From RPQJ01 sp963793675 (GTDB lineage Bacteria > Pseudomonadota > Gammaproteobacteria > Steroidobacterales > Steroidobacteraceae), in the NCBI GenBank assembly GCA_963793675.1, contig CAWCBA010000002.1, positions 682,001 through 746,000 of the forward strand: 64,000 bases of DNA, written 5' to 3'. Shown here piece after piece: positions 28,180-39,410 of this stretch. How positions within the stretch are numbered: position 1 is the first letter of the stretch; every line of letters begins with the position of its first letter. Position numbers and translations under genes: made by a program. Below the pieces are notes generated by a model that worked only from the letters and a program-made list of their open reading frames with translations, had not been told where the DNA came from and searched no databases.

Positions 28180-29789
28180 GGAATTTCTCGCAGTTCGCGC
28201 GGCCCGCGTCCTTTTCCGGCAGCTTGCGGCAGATCTCACCCGTGCGTGCGCGCAGGGTGTCGAGCACCTTGGCGGCTGCACCGGTCTGGCCCCATTCCAG
28301 CAGCTTGGCATCGAGCTGCTCGAGTCGCATGCGCGTGCGCTGGTAGAACGCGTCGGGCGAGCCGTCCAGTTCGCCGAGCACCGAGAGCCCGGCACGCTCG
28401 ATGCCCTGCACGTCCTCGGGCGTCATCTCCAGCATGCCCACGAGATAGTTGTAACCCCACTGGAAGCGCGTGGCCGGCCCCTTTGCGCCAGCGTAGGCAC
28501 GTGCCAGCCAGTCCACCGCTTCCTGCTTGCGGCCCGCCTTTTCGGCGAGGTCGGCCAGGTCGAGCATGAAGTAGTAGGGGGCCCCGGACTTCTCGAGTTC
28601 GGCGGTCAGCAGCGTGTTGGCATCGTCGTCGAGGCCCGCTTCCCAGTACAGGTTGGCGGCTGCGTTGATCGCCGCCTGTCGCGGGTAACCCGCCGGCGTG
28701 GTGGCGTCCACGCGCGCGACGGCCTCGCGTGCTGCGTCGAGCAGTGCCGGTGGCACCGGTGCCCCCGGGGCGTCGAGCATGGCGAGCATCACGCGCGCGC
28801 GAACGCGCAGCAATTCCTCCGACGCCGACAACGGCCTGGCTTCACCACCGAGTTGACCGAGCGCGTCGCTCCACGCGCGGGTGAGCTGGGTGCGTTCGGG
28901 CGTGCCGTCATTCGACAGGACACCGATCACGTCCTTGGGGCCATACAGCAGGTTGTCGACGTTCGCGGCCTGGACCGCCGGCGACGGCAGCATCGCCAGC
29001 AATCTGCGGCGCGCATCGGCACGCTCGAGCCCATTGAGGGCTGGCTTGCCGGGCTGCGACGCAGCGGCAGCGGCACCGAGGTAATCGAAGAAGAATCGCG
29101 CGCATTCCGCCGGCAGTTCGGCGGGGCAGCGCTGCGCGAGAGCGCGGAAGGTGGCCAGTTGCCGGTCGGCCGGCAGCACGTGGCCGGCGTCGGTGCTCCA
29201 CGAGTAGTACGCGAGCAGCTTCCAGTCGTTCGACGTGACTGCGCCGCCACTGCCCGCCGCTGCAAGGATGTCGCTGACCGGACGCGCGTCGGCGAGCGCG
29301 ACGTCGAGAATCGTCGCGTAGCGCGCGACGTCGACGCCGCCCGGCAGGCGCGTGATTTCGGTTCCGTCCGGCTTGAACAGGATCATCGTCGGGTAGCCGA
29401 TCACCCCGAAGCGCTCGCCGTGCTTCTGCGCACTGGGCGTGTCGCCGTCGAGGTAGACCGGCACGAACAGGCGTGAGCGCTGCTGGAACTCGCGCTTGCT
29501 GAAGATCATCGTCTTGATCTGCGCGCAGGGTGGGCACCACTCAGCCCCCCAGTACAGGAACACCGGTTTGTTGGCCGCCCTGGCTGCCGCAAACGCCGCG
29601 TCGACGTCGCCGCCGAACCAGTCGATGCCCGGTGGCAGGTGGCTCTCGCCGGCAGCTGTCTTCACCGGCAGCCGTTGCAGGGACCGATTGCGGCTCGGGC
29701 GGGGGAGGCGGTTCGTCCTTGCGCCGGTCGCAGCCGGCCAGCAGGAGTGCGGCGACAACGGTTCCGAAGACGACTGATTGCAGCTTCAT
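28145..29789 (-). CDS. thioredoxin-fold lipoprotein with long helical C-terminal region (frameshifted)
   Basis: A signal sequence with lipobox ALLLAGC (C20) starts the protein. The frame changes near 29695 in a Pro-rich linker, then SLQRLPVKTAAGESHLPPGI leads into a thioredoxin-like domain with the redox motif WCPPC in VFLYWGAEWCPPCAQIK and the cis-Pro loop VIGYPTMILF. The remaining 400 residues are helical and repeat-like (YPRQAAINAAANLYWEAGLD, AYAGAKGPATRFQWGYNYLV), ending with two cysteines in GEICRKLPEKDAGRANC. About 547 residues. Probably a periplasmic disulfide reductase or isomerase with a TPR-like partner-binding tail; the role is inferred. Confidence 0.82.
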
Positions 29790-29924
29790 TGCCGGGATTT
29801 TGCGCAGGTGCAGCGAGGTTCGGGACGCGCAGGATACGCCGTGCCCCCGGGATGCCGCAAAAGCTGTCGTTGCGCCGGTCGGTGGCTGCCTCTATCGTCT
29901 TGGACGTCCCAGGGAGACTGTCGC

Positions 29925-30837
29925 ATGGCCGCTGACCAGGGCTCGTCCAGCAGGGCGATCCTTTACGCACTGCTCGCCAACTTCGGCATCGCCATCACCA
30001 AGTCCGGCGCGGCCGCCTACACCAATTCGGGCAGCATGCTCGCGGAAGCGATCCACTCGTACGCGGATTGCGCGAACCAGCTGCTGCTGTTCCTCGGGCT
30101 CAAGCAGGCCGACAAGCCGGCGACGCGCGACTCACCCACTCGGCTTCGGCAAGATCACCTATTTCTGGAGCTTCGTCGTCGCACTGCTGCTGTTCAGCAT
30201 GGGCGGCCTGTTCTCGATCTATGAAGGCTGGCACAAGCTCCACCATCCCGAGCCGCTCAACGAGGTGTGGGTTGCGCTCTCGGTGCTCGCCGTTGCCATC
30301 GTGCTCGAGTCGGGCAGCCTGTTCGGCGCGCTGCGCGAGATCGCCAGGATTCGTCGTGGCCGCCCGTTCCGCGACTGGCTCAGGCACACGCGCAATGCCG
30401 AACTCGTCGTCATCCTGGGCGAGGACATCGCTGCGCTCGCAGGTCTCGTGATCGCGTTTTCGTTCCTTTCGCTCGCCTCGCTCACTGGCGACACGCGCTG
30501 GGATGCCGCAGGCTCGATCGCGATCGGCGCGGTGCTGATCATCGTCGCGATCTTCATCGCGGCCCGGATCCAGACACTGCTGATCGGCAAGTCGGCGGAG
30601 CCGCAGCTCGAGCAGAACATTCGCGGCATCATCAGCCGTGATCCGGTGATCGACCAGTTGCTGCATACGATCACGCTGCAGATGGGGCCCAAAGTCCTGC
30701 TCGCGGCGAAGGTGAAGATGCAGTCCGGATTGTCGATCGAACAAGCCGTCGCCCACCTGAACGAGCTCGAGGTCGAGATCAAGCGCTTGCACCCCGAGGT
30801 CGGCTGGTGCTTCGTCGAGCCCGACGTTACCGACTGA
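29925..30837 (+). CDS. cation diffusion facilitator transporter (frameshifted)
   Basis: About 304 residues, six membrane helices. The frame changes near 30128, between KPATRD and HPLGFGKITYFWSF. Metal-site residues of the CDF family are present: AEAIHSYADCAN in helix 2 (H44, D48) and GEDIAALAGL in helix 5. The C-terminal cytoplasmic domain is short (LLAAKVKMQSGLSIEQAVAH). The motif HxxxD plus ExxD fits Zn or Fe/Mn export of the FieF/ZitB group, but the metal cannot be fixed from sequence alone. Confidence 0.88.
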
Positions 30838-30877
30838 TCGCTGCCATGCCAGGCGCTCATGTCATCCTGTGCCGCGT

Positions 30878-32095
30878 TCATGCGTCCCGTTCCAGCACGA
30901 TCTCGCCACTGCGCACGACCATGCTGCACGGATTGAAGCCGATCCAGTAGCCGAGTTCGTCAGGCGTATCGATCGACCACGCCGCGAAGTCTGCCCGGAA
31001 ACCCGGCGCGATCTGGCCCAGCCGATCGCCCATTCCGAGCGCGCGGGCGGCATGGCGCGTGACGCCATCGAGCACTTCGTCGCTGGTCATGCCGAACAGC
31101 CGGCGCGCCATGTTCATCGCGGTCTGCAGCGATGCGCCGGGCGCCGAGCCGGGATTCGCATCGCTCGCGACCGCCATGGGCACTCGGTGCGCGCGGAACA
31201 GGTCGAGCGGCGGCAGGCGCGGATCGGCGAGGACGTAATACGCGACCGGCAGCATCACCGCGACGGTGCCGGCGCGCGCCAGTGCGATCGCGTCGTCTGC
31301 GGTCGCGTATTCGAGATGATCGCAGGCGAGCGCAGCGTGACGGGCGGCCATGCGGCTGCCGCCGATGTTGCTGATCTGTTCGGCGTGCAGCCGCACCGGC
31401 CAGCCGTGCGACTTCGCGGCGACAAAGAGCCGGTCGCACTGCGTCGCACTGAACGCTATGCTTTCGCAGTAGGCATCCACCGTGTCGACCAGTCCGTGCT
31501 GCTGCGCGAAGCGCGGCAACCACTCGCGACAGATCAGGTCGATGTAGTCATCCTCGCGTCCCTTGAATTCGGGCGGTGTCGCGTGGGCCGCGAGCAGGGA
31601 AGTCACGACGGTGACGGGCAACCGCCGCTCCAGCGCGCGGGCCGCGAGCAGCATGCGCCGTTCCGACTCGAAATCGAGACCGTACCCCGACTTGATCTCC
31701 ACCGTCGTCACGCCTTCCTGCAGCAGCGCACGCAGGCGCGGCTCGCTGCGTCGAGCGAGTTCATCGACACCGGCGGCACGAGTCGCGCGCACGGTGTTGA
31801 GGATGCCGCCGCCTTCGCGCGCGATGTCGGCGTAGCTCGTGCCCGCGGTGCGGCGCGCGAATTCCGCGGCGCGCTGGCCGCCGAACACGATGTGCGTGTG
31901 GCAGTCGATCAGGCCGGGTGTCAGCCAGCGACCCGCGAGTTCGATAGTGCGGTCGGGTGCGAGGCCGACGGGCAAATCCTTCGCTGCACCGATCCAGGTG
32001 ATCGTGTCGCCTTCGGTGACGACTGCGCCGTCCGCGATGACGCGGCGATTGTCGTCGCAGGTGAGGATGGAAAGGTGGTGCCAGAGGCTGCGCAA
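30878..32095 (-). CDS. hutI: imidazolonepropionase
   Basis: Third step of histidine degradation: 4-imidazolone-5-propanoate to N-formimino-L-glutamate. 405 residues, full length and intact. Amidohydrolase metal motif LIDCHTHIVFGG, with VEIKSGYGLD, VRLHAEQISN and VASDANPGSAPG. The only in-frame start is a TTG, lying four bases from a G-rich repeat tract; an original ATG may have been displaced by that tract. Last gene of the leftward hut operon. Confidence 0.93.
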   Translation of the reverse strand: MRSLWHHLSILTCDDNRRVIADGAVVTEGDTITWIGAAKDLPVGLAPDRTIELAGRWLTPGLIDCHTHIVFGGQRAAEFARRTAGTSYADIAREGGGILNTVRATRAAGVDELARRSEPRLRALLQEGVTTVEIKSGYGLDFESERRMLLAARALERRLPVTVVTSLLAAHATPPEFKGREDDYIDLICREWLPRFAQQHGLVDTVDAYCESIAFSATQCDRLFVAAKSHGWPVRLHAEQISNIGGSRMAARHAALACDHLEYATADDAIALARAGTVAVMLPVAYYVLADPRLPPLDLFRAHRVPMAVASDANPGSAPGASLQTAMNMARRLFGMTSDEVLDGVTRHAARALGMGDRLGQIAPGFRADFAAWSIDTPDELGYWIGFNPCSMVVRSGEIVLERDA

Positions 32096-32099
32096 TGGA

Positions 32100-32124
32100 G
32101 GGGTTAGGGGTTAGGGGATAGGGG
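32100..32124 (+). repeat. telomere-like G-quadruplex motif
   Basis: Four runs of exactly four G, at 32100, 32107, 32114 and 32121, separated by TTA, TTA and ATA. This is an ideal intramolecular G-quadruplex sequence. It lies on the template strand 5 bp upstream of the hutI start, within the 93-bp hutU-hutI gap. Confidence 0.8.
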
Positions 32125-32188
32125 TTAGTCGGAAGGTACGTCGAAACCGGTGACGACGGTGTCTTGAATCGACGAAAGGACGGTGCCT

Positions 32189-33867
<1,679 letters not shown>

Positions 33868-33947
33868 GCGCGCCTTATAGCATCCCTGGCACGGTTGGAT
33901 TCAGGCGCGGCGAGTCCAGTCAGCACGGGCGGCAGACGTCCTGTAGA

Positions 33948-35768
33948 TCAGCCCACCACGCGCTCGACTTCGCGTTCGACGAGGTCGGCAATGCTCCGGC
34001 TCTGGTCGAGGAGGCGCGCGATCTCGGTGCCGACACGCGCGACGAATTCGGGATCCTTGATCGATTTCAGGTTGATGCGCGCGTTGTAGGCCGCACCCTT
34101 CACCCCCGCGAGGGCGACCAGGGCGCCGACTCCGGCGTCGGTAATCATGACGTCGTTGCCGCAGCGCGCGGCCAGCAGGCACAGTTCGAGCGCCGCGTGG
34201 CACTGCCGGGTGGTCTGCAACGGGACCTCGGTGGCGTGCCTGTAGCCGGACTGCAGCGCCTGGCTGCGCGCGGTCTTCTGGTCCGGCGTGTCCTTCGGCA
34301 TCCGCAGGGCGTCCATGACGCCGTTGAAGGCCTGCGTGTCCGCGTCGACCGCGGCCAGCAGCAGGTCCTTGATTTCCTGCGCCCTGGCGGCCAGCGCGTC
34401 CAGTTCCTCGTAGCGGCCGGCAAACTCCGCCTTGCCGGCCGTGAGGTTCGCGACCATCGCGGCCAGTGCCGCGCCGATCGAGCCTGACAGTGCGGCAATC
34501 GAGCCGCCGCCCGGAGCCGGCGTGTCGCGCGAGACCTCGTCGACGAACTCGCCGACCGACTTGCGGACCAGTTCACCGGCGGGGCGCGGCAGGCCCAGTA
34601 CCTTCTGCTCCGTTTCGAATGGTGCGACGTCGCGCAGGCCCATGGCCTGCACCGCGGTTTCGATCACGTCGCCGACGGGGAGCCCGGTGGACTTGTGCAT
34701 GCGACGCAGGTAGTAGCGACCGGACTCCAGCATGGCGTCGAACGGCACCACGCCGACGATCTCGGAACCGGTGACCGCAATGCCGCGCAGCGCGGCCTCC
34801 GCCCGCGCGGCCTCCAGGACCGCATGGGCCGGCGTCACCTTGAAATCGGTCAGGTTGATGGAGATCTGCGCGCGACGGTACTTGTCGACCACCCAGCCGA
34901 CCGCCTTGACGTGCGAGAAGCGGCCGTCTGCGTACACGGGCCTTCCCTCGACCGCCTCTGCCGGGTAGCCGAGTGCGGCGTAGCGGGCGGCCAGGTCCCT
35001 GTCGTGGACGTCGTGGTAATGCGCTGCAAGTGTGTCCCAGGATTTCGCGACATGATCGCAGGCGCCGCAGGGAAAGCGACCCTTGCCGAACACCACCGCC
35101 TCGCCCTTGTAGTAGAAAGGTGCGACGTTGCCGCTGCGCTTGTGGCGGCCGCGCTCGCGCAGGTTGTAGGCAATGTCGTCCGCGTACCGCTTGTCCGTGG
35201 TTGCAAGGTTGACGTTGAAGGCGATCAGGAACTCGCGCGCGCCGATGATGTAGGCGCCGGTGCGCGGATTGTGCCTGGCGGGGCCGAAATCGGGCCTCCA
35301 GTCCGGCTGCGCCAGCCTGCTTGCCAGCCCCTCGTACTCGCCGGCCCGCACGGCGGCAAGGTTGCTGCGGGACGGGCTCGTTGCGGCGTGCTCGTAGAGG
35401 TACACCGGGATGCCGAGATCGCCGATGCGGCCGCCGCATTCCCTTGCCAGCGCCACGCAATCGGCCATGGTGACACCGGCGACAGGCACGAACGGGCAGA
35501 CGTCCATCGCGCCCATGCGCGCGTGGCTGCCGTGATGTCTGGTCATGTCGATGGTTTCGGCGGCGCGCTTGCCGGCGCGGAAGGCCGCCTCGACCACCGC
35601 CTCCGGCGGACCGACGAAGGTGATTACCGTGCGGTTGGTGTCTTCGCCCGGATCGACGTCGAGCAGCGTCACGCCGCGGACAGCCTCGATCTCCGCCGCG
35701 ATGCCGCGGATCACCGCGGTGTCGCGCCCTTCGGAAAAATTGGGCACGCATTCCACCAGCTTGCTCAT
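33948..35768 (-). CDS. fused glutamate formimidoyltransferase / formimidoyltetrahydrofolate cyclodeaminase with zinc-finger-like insert
   Basis: Bifunctional enzyme transferring the formimino group of formiminoglutamate to tetrahydrofolate and then releasing ammonia. Start at MSKLVECVPNFSEG, where the family begins. 606 residues, versus about 540 in mammals. The transferase half has the general-base histidine H82 in GSHARMGAMDVCPF; the cyclodeaminase half (from about 395) has EVSRDTPAPGGGSIAALSGS. Residues about 228-285 are an insert absent from the mammalian enzyme as I know it, containing C234-x2-C237-x12-H250-x4-H255, a C2H2-finger pattern. First visible gene of the hut operon; hutU follows after 80 bp. 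Confidence 0.93.
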   Translation of the reverse strand: MSKLVECVPNFSEGRDTAVIRGIAAEIEAVRGVTLLDVDPGEDTNRTVITFVGPPEAVVEAAFRAGKRAAETIDMTRHHGSHARMGAMDVCPFVPVAGVTMADCVALARECGGRIGDLGIPVYLYEHAATSPSRSNLAAVRAGEYEGLASRLAQPDWRPDFGPARHNPRTGAYIIGAREFLIAFNVNLATTDKRYADDIAYNLRERGRHKRSGNVAPFYYKGEAVVFGKGRFPCGACDHVAKSWDTLAAHYHDVHDRDLAARYAALGYPAEAVEGRPVYADGRFSHVKAVGWVVDKYRRAQISINLTDFKVTPAHAVLEAARAEAALRGIAVTGSEIVGVVPFDAMLESGRYYLRRMHKSTGLPVGDVIETAVQAMGLRDVAPFETEQKVLGLPRPAGELVRKSVGEFVDEVSRDTPAPGGGSIAALSGSIGAALAAMVANLTAGKAEFAGRYEELDALAARAQEIKDLLLAAVDADTQAFNGVMDALRMPKDTPDQKTARSQALQSGYRHATEVPLQTTRQCHAALELCLLAARCGNDVMITDAGVGALVALAGVKGAAYNARINLKSIKDPEFVARVGTEIARLLDQSRSIADLVEREVERVVG

Positions 35769-35965
35769 GTCCGGCTCCGCAACGCTCGTGACGTCATAGG
35801 GTACTGACAAGTTAACTCTTTTCGCCGCCAAAAGCGGGTCTGCCCGAATCGTTCCGGCACCAATGCCGGGGGCCCTGTGAAGGTCGTCGACCTGCCAGCT
35901 CGCGTGGAATCCGTACGGGATATCATGCCGGCCGTCATTGGAGCCACCCGCTCCCGGAGAGCCGC

Positions 35966-36175
35966 ATGATCCGAGCTTTTTTCATCCTCTCGCTGCTGCA
36001 ACTCGTCGCGTTCTGGAAGATCCTGGGGCGCATGGGTTTTCCGCCCTGGCTCGCGATCATGGCGTCGATCCCGCTGGTGAACCTGGTCCTGCTGTATTAC
36101 ATCGCGCTGTCGCCCTGGCCGCGCGAAGGGCGCTGGAACGGGCCGGACGACGGCCAAGGCGACGCGAAATTCTGA
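35966..36175 (+). CDS. small two-helix membrane protein
   Basis: 69 residues. Two hydrophobic segments, MIRAFFILSLLQLVAFWKIL and FPPWLAIMASIPLVNLVLLYYIAL, and a polar tail WPREGRWNGPDDGQGDAKF. Start ATG preceded by CGGAGAG. No named family recognised, though short proteins of this shape are common. The next gene follows after 60 bp on the same strand. Confidence 0.7.
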   Translation: MIRAFFILSLLQLVAFWKILGRMGFPPWLAIMASIPLVNLVLLYYIALSPWPREGRWNGPDDGQGDAKF

Positions 36176-36235
36176 TAACGTTGCCCGTCATTCGCCGCGC
36201 GTCGCGCGGCACGAACTCACGCTGAGGACGCAGAC

Positions 36236-36631
36236 ATGACCGGCCCGAACGCACCCGATCCCCGCATGGACGTGAACGACCTGTATCGCGAGGACACCTA
36301 TTCCGATCGCAAGGTCGGCACGATCCGCGTGATGACGCCGGTGAAGTCCGATGGCTCGACCGATCCTGCGCGCGTGTCCATCTACGTCGGCCAGGCGCAG
36401 ATCATGACGCCGGCCGGGGTGCTGCCGCTGTCGTTCGAAATTCCGGCCGCAAACCTCGCCGAGGCCTGCGCGGGCTTCGCCGAAGGCGCCAAGATCGCCT
36501 TCGACGAAACCATGCAGGAACTGCAGGAGATGCGCCGGCAGCAGGCGTCGTCGATCGTGATTCCGGACGCCGGTGCCGCCGCCGCGTTGGGCCAGGGTGC
36601 ACCGCCCCGTGGCAAGATCCAGTTCCCCTAG
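36236..36631 (+). CDS. conserved cytoplasmic protein, function unknown
   Basis: 131 residues, no signal or membrane segment. The conserved-looking core is YREDTYSDRKVGTIRVMTPV, then SIYVGQAQIMTPAGVLPLSF, then a helical part FAEGAKIAFDETMQELQEMRRQ and a Gly/Ala-rich end finishing RGKIQFP. I know similar proteins in gammaproteobacteria with the same VGTIR...GQAQ...TPAG layout and a terminal IQF, but no function. Intact. Confidence 0.75.
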   Translation: MTGPNAPDPRMDVNDLYREDTYSDRKVGTIRVMTPVKSDGSTDPARVSIYVGQAQIMTPAGVLPLSFEIPAANLAEACAGFAEGAKIAFDETMQELQEMRRQQASSIVIPDAGAAAALGQGAPPRGKIQFP

Positions 36632-36875
36632 CGGAAAGTGACCGGGCGACAGGCGCTGTTCCGGATCGATTACCCACTAGTCAATTGCTCAATTTACCTA
36701 GTTGAATCCGTTGGTTGCGTCAAAGTGAGAGCTGGTTCTGCTGCAAAGCAGCAAAATGGGTTTAGGATCGCCCCGAGTCGATGTTCCGGCGCGCCGCTGC
36801 AGGAGACAGAGCCTGCGAACTGAGCGGCCCGATGACCGCCAGACGGCGCGCCAGGCACCGACGGAGGAGACGATC

Positions 36876-37073
36876 ATGGAAATGTCCTGGATGGAAACCT
36901 TCCAACTCCTTGGCCTCGATCTCCTGGCCGTGATGCTGGTCGTACTCGTCGGCCTGGACGTCGTCGAGCATGTGGTGCATGCGGCCTGGGCGAAGGCGCG
37001 TGACCGTCGGCCTGGTGCCCGAAAGTCGGTTGCCACTCCCCGCGTGGACCTGAGCCGACTCAGGCACGTCTGA
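36876..37073 (+). CDS. small single-pass membrane protein
   Basis: 65 residues: MEMSWMETFQLL, a helix LGLDLLAVMLVVLVGLDVVEHV and a basic tail with 10 Arg or Lys. The start is fixed by a strong GGAGGAG ribosome site seven bases upstream. The preceding 244 bp hold an AT-richer patch (about 36665-36765) with a TGCTGC-AAA-GCAGCA hairpin, likely its promoter region. No family recognised. Confidence 0.65.
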   Translation: MEMSWMETFQLLGLDLLAVMLVVLVGLDVVEHVVHAAWAKARDRRPGARKSVATPRVDLSRLRHV

Positions 37074-37114
37074 GTTCGTCGCCTGCCGTCGCGCAGCCGC
37101 CGGCGAGCGCAGGC

Positions 37115-37675
37115 TCACTGCCGTCCGAGCGCAGCGACACAGCTCGCGACGGTTTCCTGCGAATAGTCCGTAAAGCGGCCCTCGCGCGACTTGCGCTGCC
37201 GCCATTCCCACGGCGCCACCCGATCGGCGGGTGGCAGGTGCCAGAGCCCCCGTCCCTGGTCCCGCGCCGCCTGCTCGTACGCGCAATACGCGGGCTCGTC
37301 GGCATAACGGCGGTACGTCCAGGCGTTGCCGGTCTTGATCATCGCGGCGTTGATGTCCTGCCCGTCGAGCCACACGCGCGCGACCATCCGGTCGTAGCGA
37401 TCCTGCTCGAACGGTTCCACTTCGACCGCCTTGCCGAAAATGAGTTGCGACAGCGCGGCCTTGGCCGCCTGGCCGTTCGGCTGTCCTGACTCCGGCGCGT
37501 CGATTGCGTGGAAGCGGATGCGGATCATTCCAGATTCGAGGCGGATGTCGGCCGTGTCGCCGTCGACCACGCCCACGACGGTGCCACGCAGGACGGCACG
37601 GTCCGAGGCAACGACCGTTGGTCCTGCCACCAGCACCAGCGTGATCAGGGCGACGACGGTCCGCAATGTGCGCAT
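37115..37675 (-). CDS. exported thermonuclease (SNase-like) protein
   Basis: 186 residues from MRTLRTVVALITLVLVAG, a signal peptide. The staphylococcal-nuclease-like domain has the Ca/active-site block VVDGDTADIRLESGMIRIRFHAIDAPE, then DRMVARVWLDGQDINAAMIKTGNAWTYRRY. The arginine and acidic residues expected for catalysis are present in those blocks. Likely a periplasmic or secreted nuclease. The longer open frame to 37714 adds residues that do not look like a signal sequence. Intact. Confidence 0.88.
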   Translation of the reverse strand: MRTLRTVVALITLVLVAGPTVVASDRAVLRGTVVGVVDGDTADIRLESGMIRIRFHAIDAPESGQPNGQAAKAALSQLIFGKAVEVEPFEQDRYDRMVARVWLDGQDINAAMIKTGNAWTYRRYADEPAYCAYEQAARDQGRGLWHLPPADRVAPWEWRQRKSREGRFTDYSQETVASCVAALGRQ

Positions 37676-37787
37676 CGCCGCATTCTGCCTGCATGACGGG
37701 TGAATCTGCGCCAACTGCGGCCAAAATCACCGCGGCAGGCTGCGGTGCAGTCGCTAGCGTGGTGCAGGTCGGGTCAGGACGACCCGC

Positions 37788-38264
37788 ATGGAGGCTTGCA
37801 TGGACGTTTCCCCGTTCCTCACTCCGACCCGCATGTCGCGCTGGCCCGGCATCATCCGTTCGCGCGGCCTCGCGCTGCTCTGCCTGGGCTTGCTCAGCGT
37901 GCCAATAGGCGCGCCCGCGCGCGGTGACGCCGCCGATGCCTGCAGCTCCGCCGCTGCACGCCGGGTTTACGCGCCACGCGGATTCCTCGGGTACGCCTGC
38001 CGCGACGATCACTGCAACTCGCACAAGGCCGGGTTCGACTGGGCCGAGCGCAATGGGATCGCCGATGCCCGTACCTGCACCGCGCGCAACGATCCGGGGT
38101 TCGTGGAGGGATGTCGCGCCTTCGCGGAGGAAGCAGTGACACCGGAACAGGCCGGCTTCGAATGGGCGCGCGAAAACGAACTCGACGACACCTGCCACTG
38201 CGCCGGAGCGGGGCCGGGCTTCGAGGCGGGTTGCGCCGCCTACGTCACCGGGTTTGCCCAGTGA
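37788..38264 (+). CDS. exported Cys-rich protein with internal repeat
   Basis: 158 residues (or 154 from a second ATG). A signal peptide (RGLALLCLGLLSVPIGAPARG) precedes a small domain in which a unit occurs twice: AGFDWAERNGIADARTC...PGFVEGCRAF and AGFEWARENELDDTC...PGFEAGCAAY. A third, degenerate unit may precede (GYACRDDHCNSHKAGF). Eight or more cysteines in the mature part suggest disulfides. I have seen WAxxxxIxDxxxC...F..GC repeats in short gammaproteobacterial proteins of unknown function. Intact. Confidence 0.75.
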   Translation: MEACMDVSPFLTPTRMSRWPGIIRSRGLALLCLGLLSVPIGAPARGDAADACSSAAARRVYAPRGFLGYACRDDHCNSHKAGFDWAERNGIADARTCTARNDPGFVEGCRAFAEEAVTPEQAGFEWARENELDDTCHCAGAGPGFEAGCAAYVTGFAQ

Positions 38265-38336
38265 AGGTGGGACGAGTGGTGCCCGGCATGCGACGAATCG
38301 TTACCGGGGCAGGGGCCGTGCCGCTAAGCTCGCGCG

Positions 38337-39410
38337 GTGACTCTCGACGACCTTCACCGCAACCGCAACCTGCTCTTCTGGGCGCTGCACACGCTTGGCT
38401 GGAGTGCGTACCTGATTACCCAGTACCTGGGTGCGCTGCTGTATGAGAAGCCGACGTCCTACATCAAGGTCGTGCTGGTCGCGGCCGCCGGGGGCTTCCT
38501 GCTCTCGGCGCCGTTGCGCTACCTCTATCGGCGCCTGTGGGGACAGCGGTTCGTCGTGGTCGTCCCGGCCGTGCTGTTCGCGTCCTGGTTCGTCGCGCTC
38601 GGCTGGCGCGTCGTCATCAACTCGTCGTACCTGCACTGGGTCGAAACCGAGTCGATGGCAGGTGAGCCGTGGTACGGGATCTTCGTCGGCACCCTCAGCT
38701 CGACCTACCTGCTGCTGTGCTGGTCGGGCCTGTATTTCGGCATCAAGTACTACGAGGCGCTGCAGGAGCAGCGCGAGTCGATGCTGCGTGCGTCAGCGCT
38801 CGCGCAGGAAGCCCAGGTGAAGATGCTGCGGTACCAGCTGAACCCGCATTTCATGTTCAATACGCTGAACGCGATCTCGACGCTGATCCTCGACAACCAG
38901 GGCAAGATCGCCAACCAGGCCGTCGGACGGCTGTCGGACTTCCTGCGGTATACGCTGGACCAGGACCCGATGAAGAAGGTCACGCTGCGGCAGGAACTGG
39001 ACGCACTGAACCTCTATCTGGGCATCGAGCAGCTGCGGTTCGGTGACCGCCTGAAGCTCGAGTACGACATCGACGAGAGCGTGACGCAGGCCCTGGTGCC
39101 GTCGCTGGTGCTGCAACCCCTGGTGGAGAATTCGCTGAAGTATGCCGTGGCGCCGCGCGAGGAAGGCGGCCGGCTGCGCATCGAGGCGCGCGAAGAACAG
39201 GGCAGGCTGCGGCTCGTCGTGCAGGACGACGGTCCCGGTCTGCCGGTGGGTGTTGAACTCGGTGCCGGCCGTGGCGTAGGTTTCCGCAATACGCGCGAGC
39301 GGCTCGCCGTCCTCTATGGGGACCGGCAGAAACTCGCCGTGCGCTTTTCCAGGCCGGGCCTCCGGCTCGAGATTACGCTGCCATTCGAACGGGCGACGCA
39401 ACCGACATGA
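38337..39410 (+). CDS. LytS/YehU-type sensor histidine kinase
   Basis: 357 residues from a GTG that is the first start after an in-frame stop. Four membrane helices (about 10-135) form the sensor part. The His_kinase domain has the phosphoacceptor in RYQLNPHFMFNTLNAIST and the ATPase domain has PLVENSLKYAVAP (N-box) and VQDDGPGLPVG. It overlaps the response-regulator gene by 4 bp (ATGA). The signal is unknown; the pair resembles AlgZ/AlgR and YehU/YehT-type systems. Intact. Confidence 0.92.
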   Translation: MTLDDLHRNRNLLFWALHTLGWSAYLITQYLGALLYEKPTSYIKVVLVAAAGGFLLSAPLRYLYRRLWGQRFVVVVPAVLFASWFVALGWRVVINSSYLHWVETESMAGEPWYGIFVGTLSSTYLLLCWSGLYFGIKYYEALQEQRESMLRASALAQEAQVKMLRYQLNPHFMFNTLNAISTLILDNQGKIANQAVGRLSDFLRYTLDQDPMKKVTLRQELDALNLYLGIEQLRFGDRLKLEYDIDESVTQALVPSLVLQPLVENSLKYAVAPREEGGRLRIEAREEQGRLRLVVQDDGPGLPVGVELGAGRGVGFRNTRERLAVLYGDRQKLAVRFSRPGLRLEITLPFERATQPT

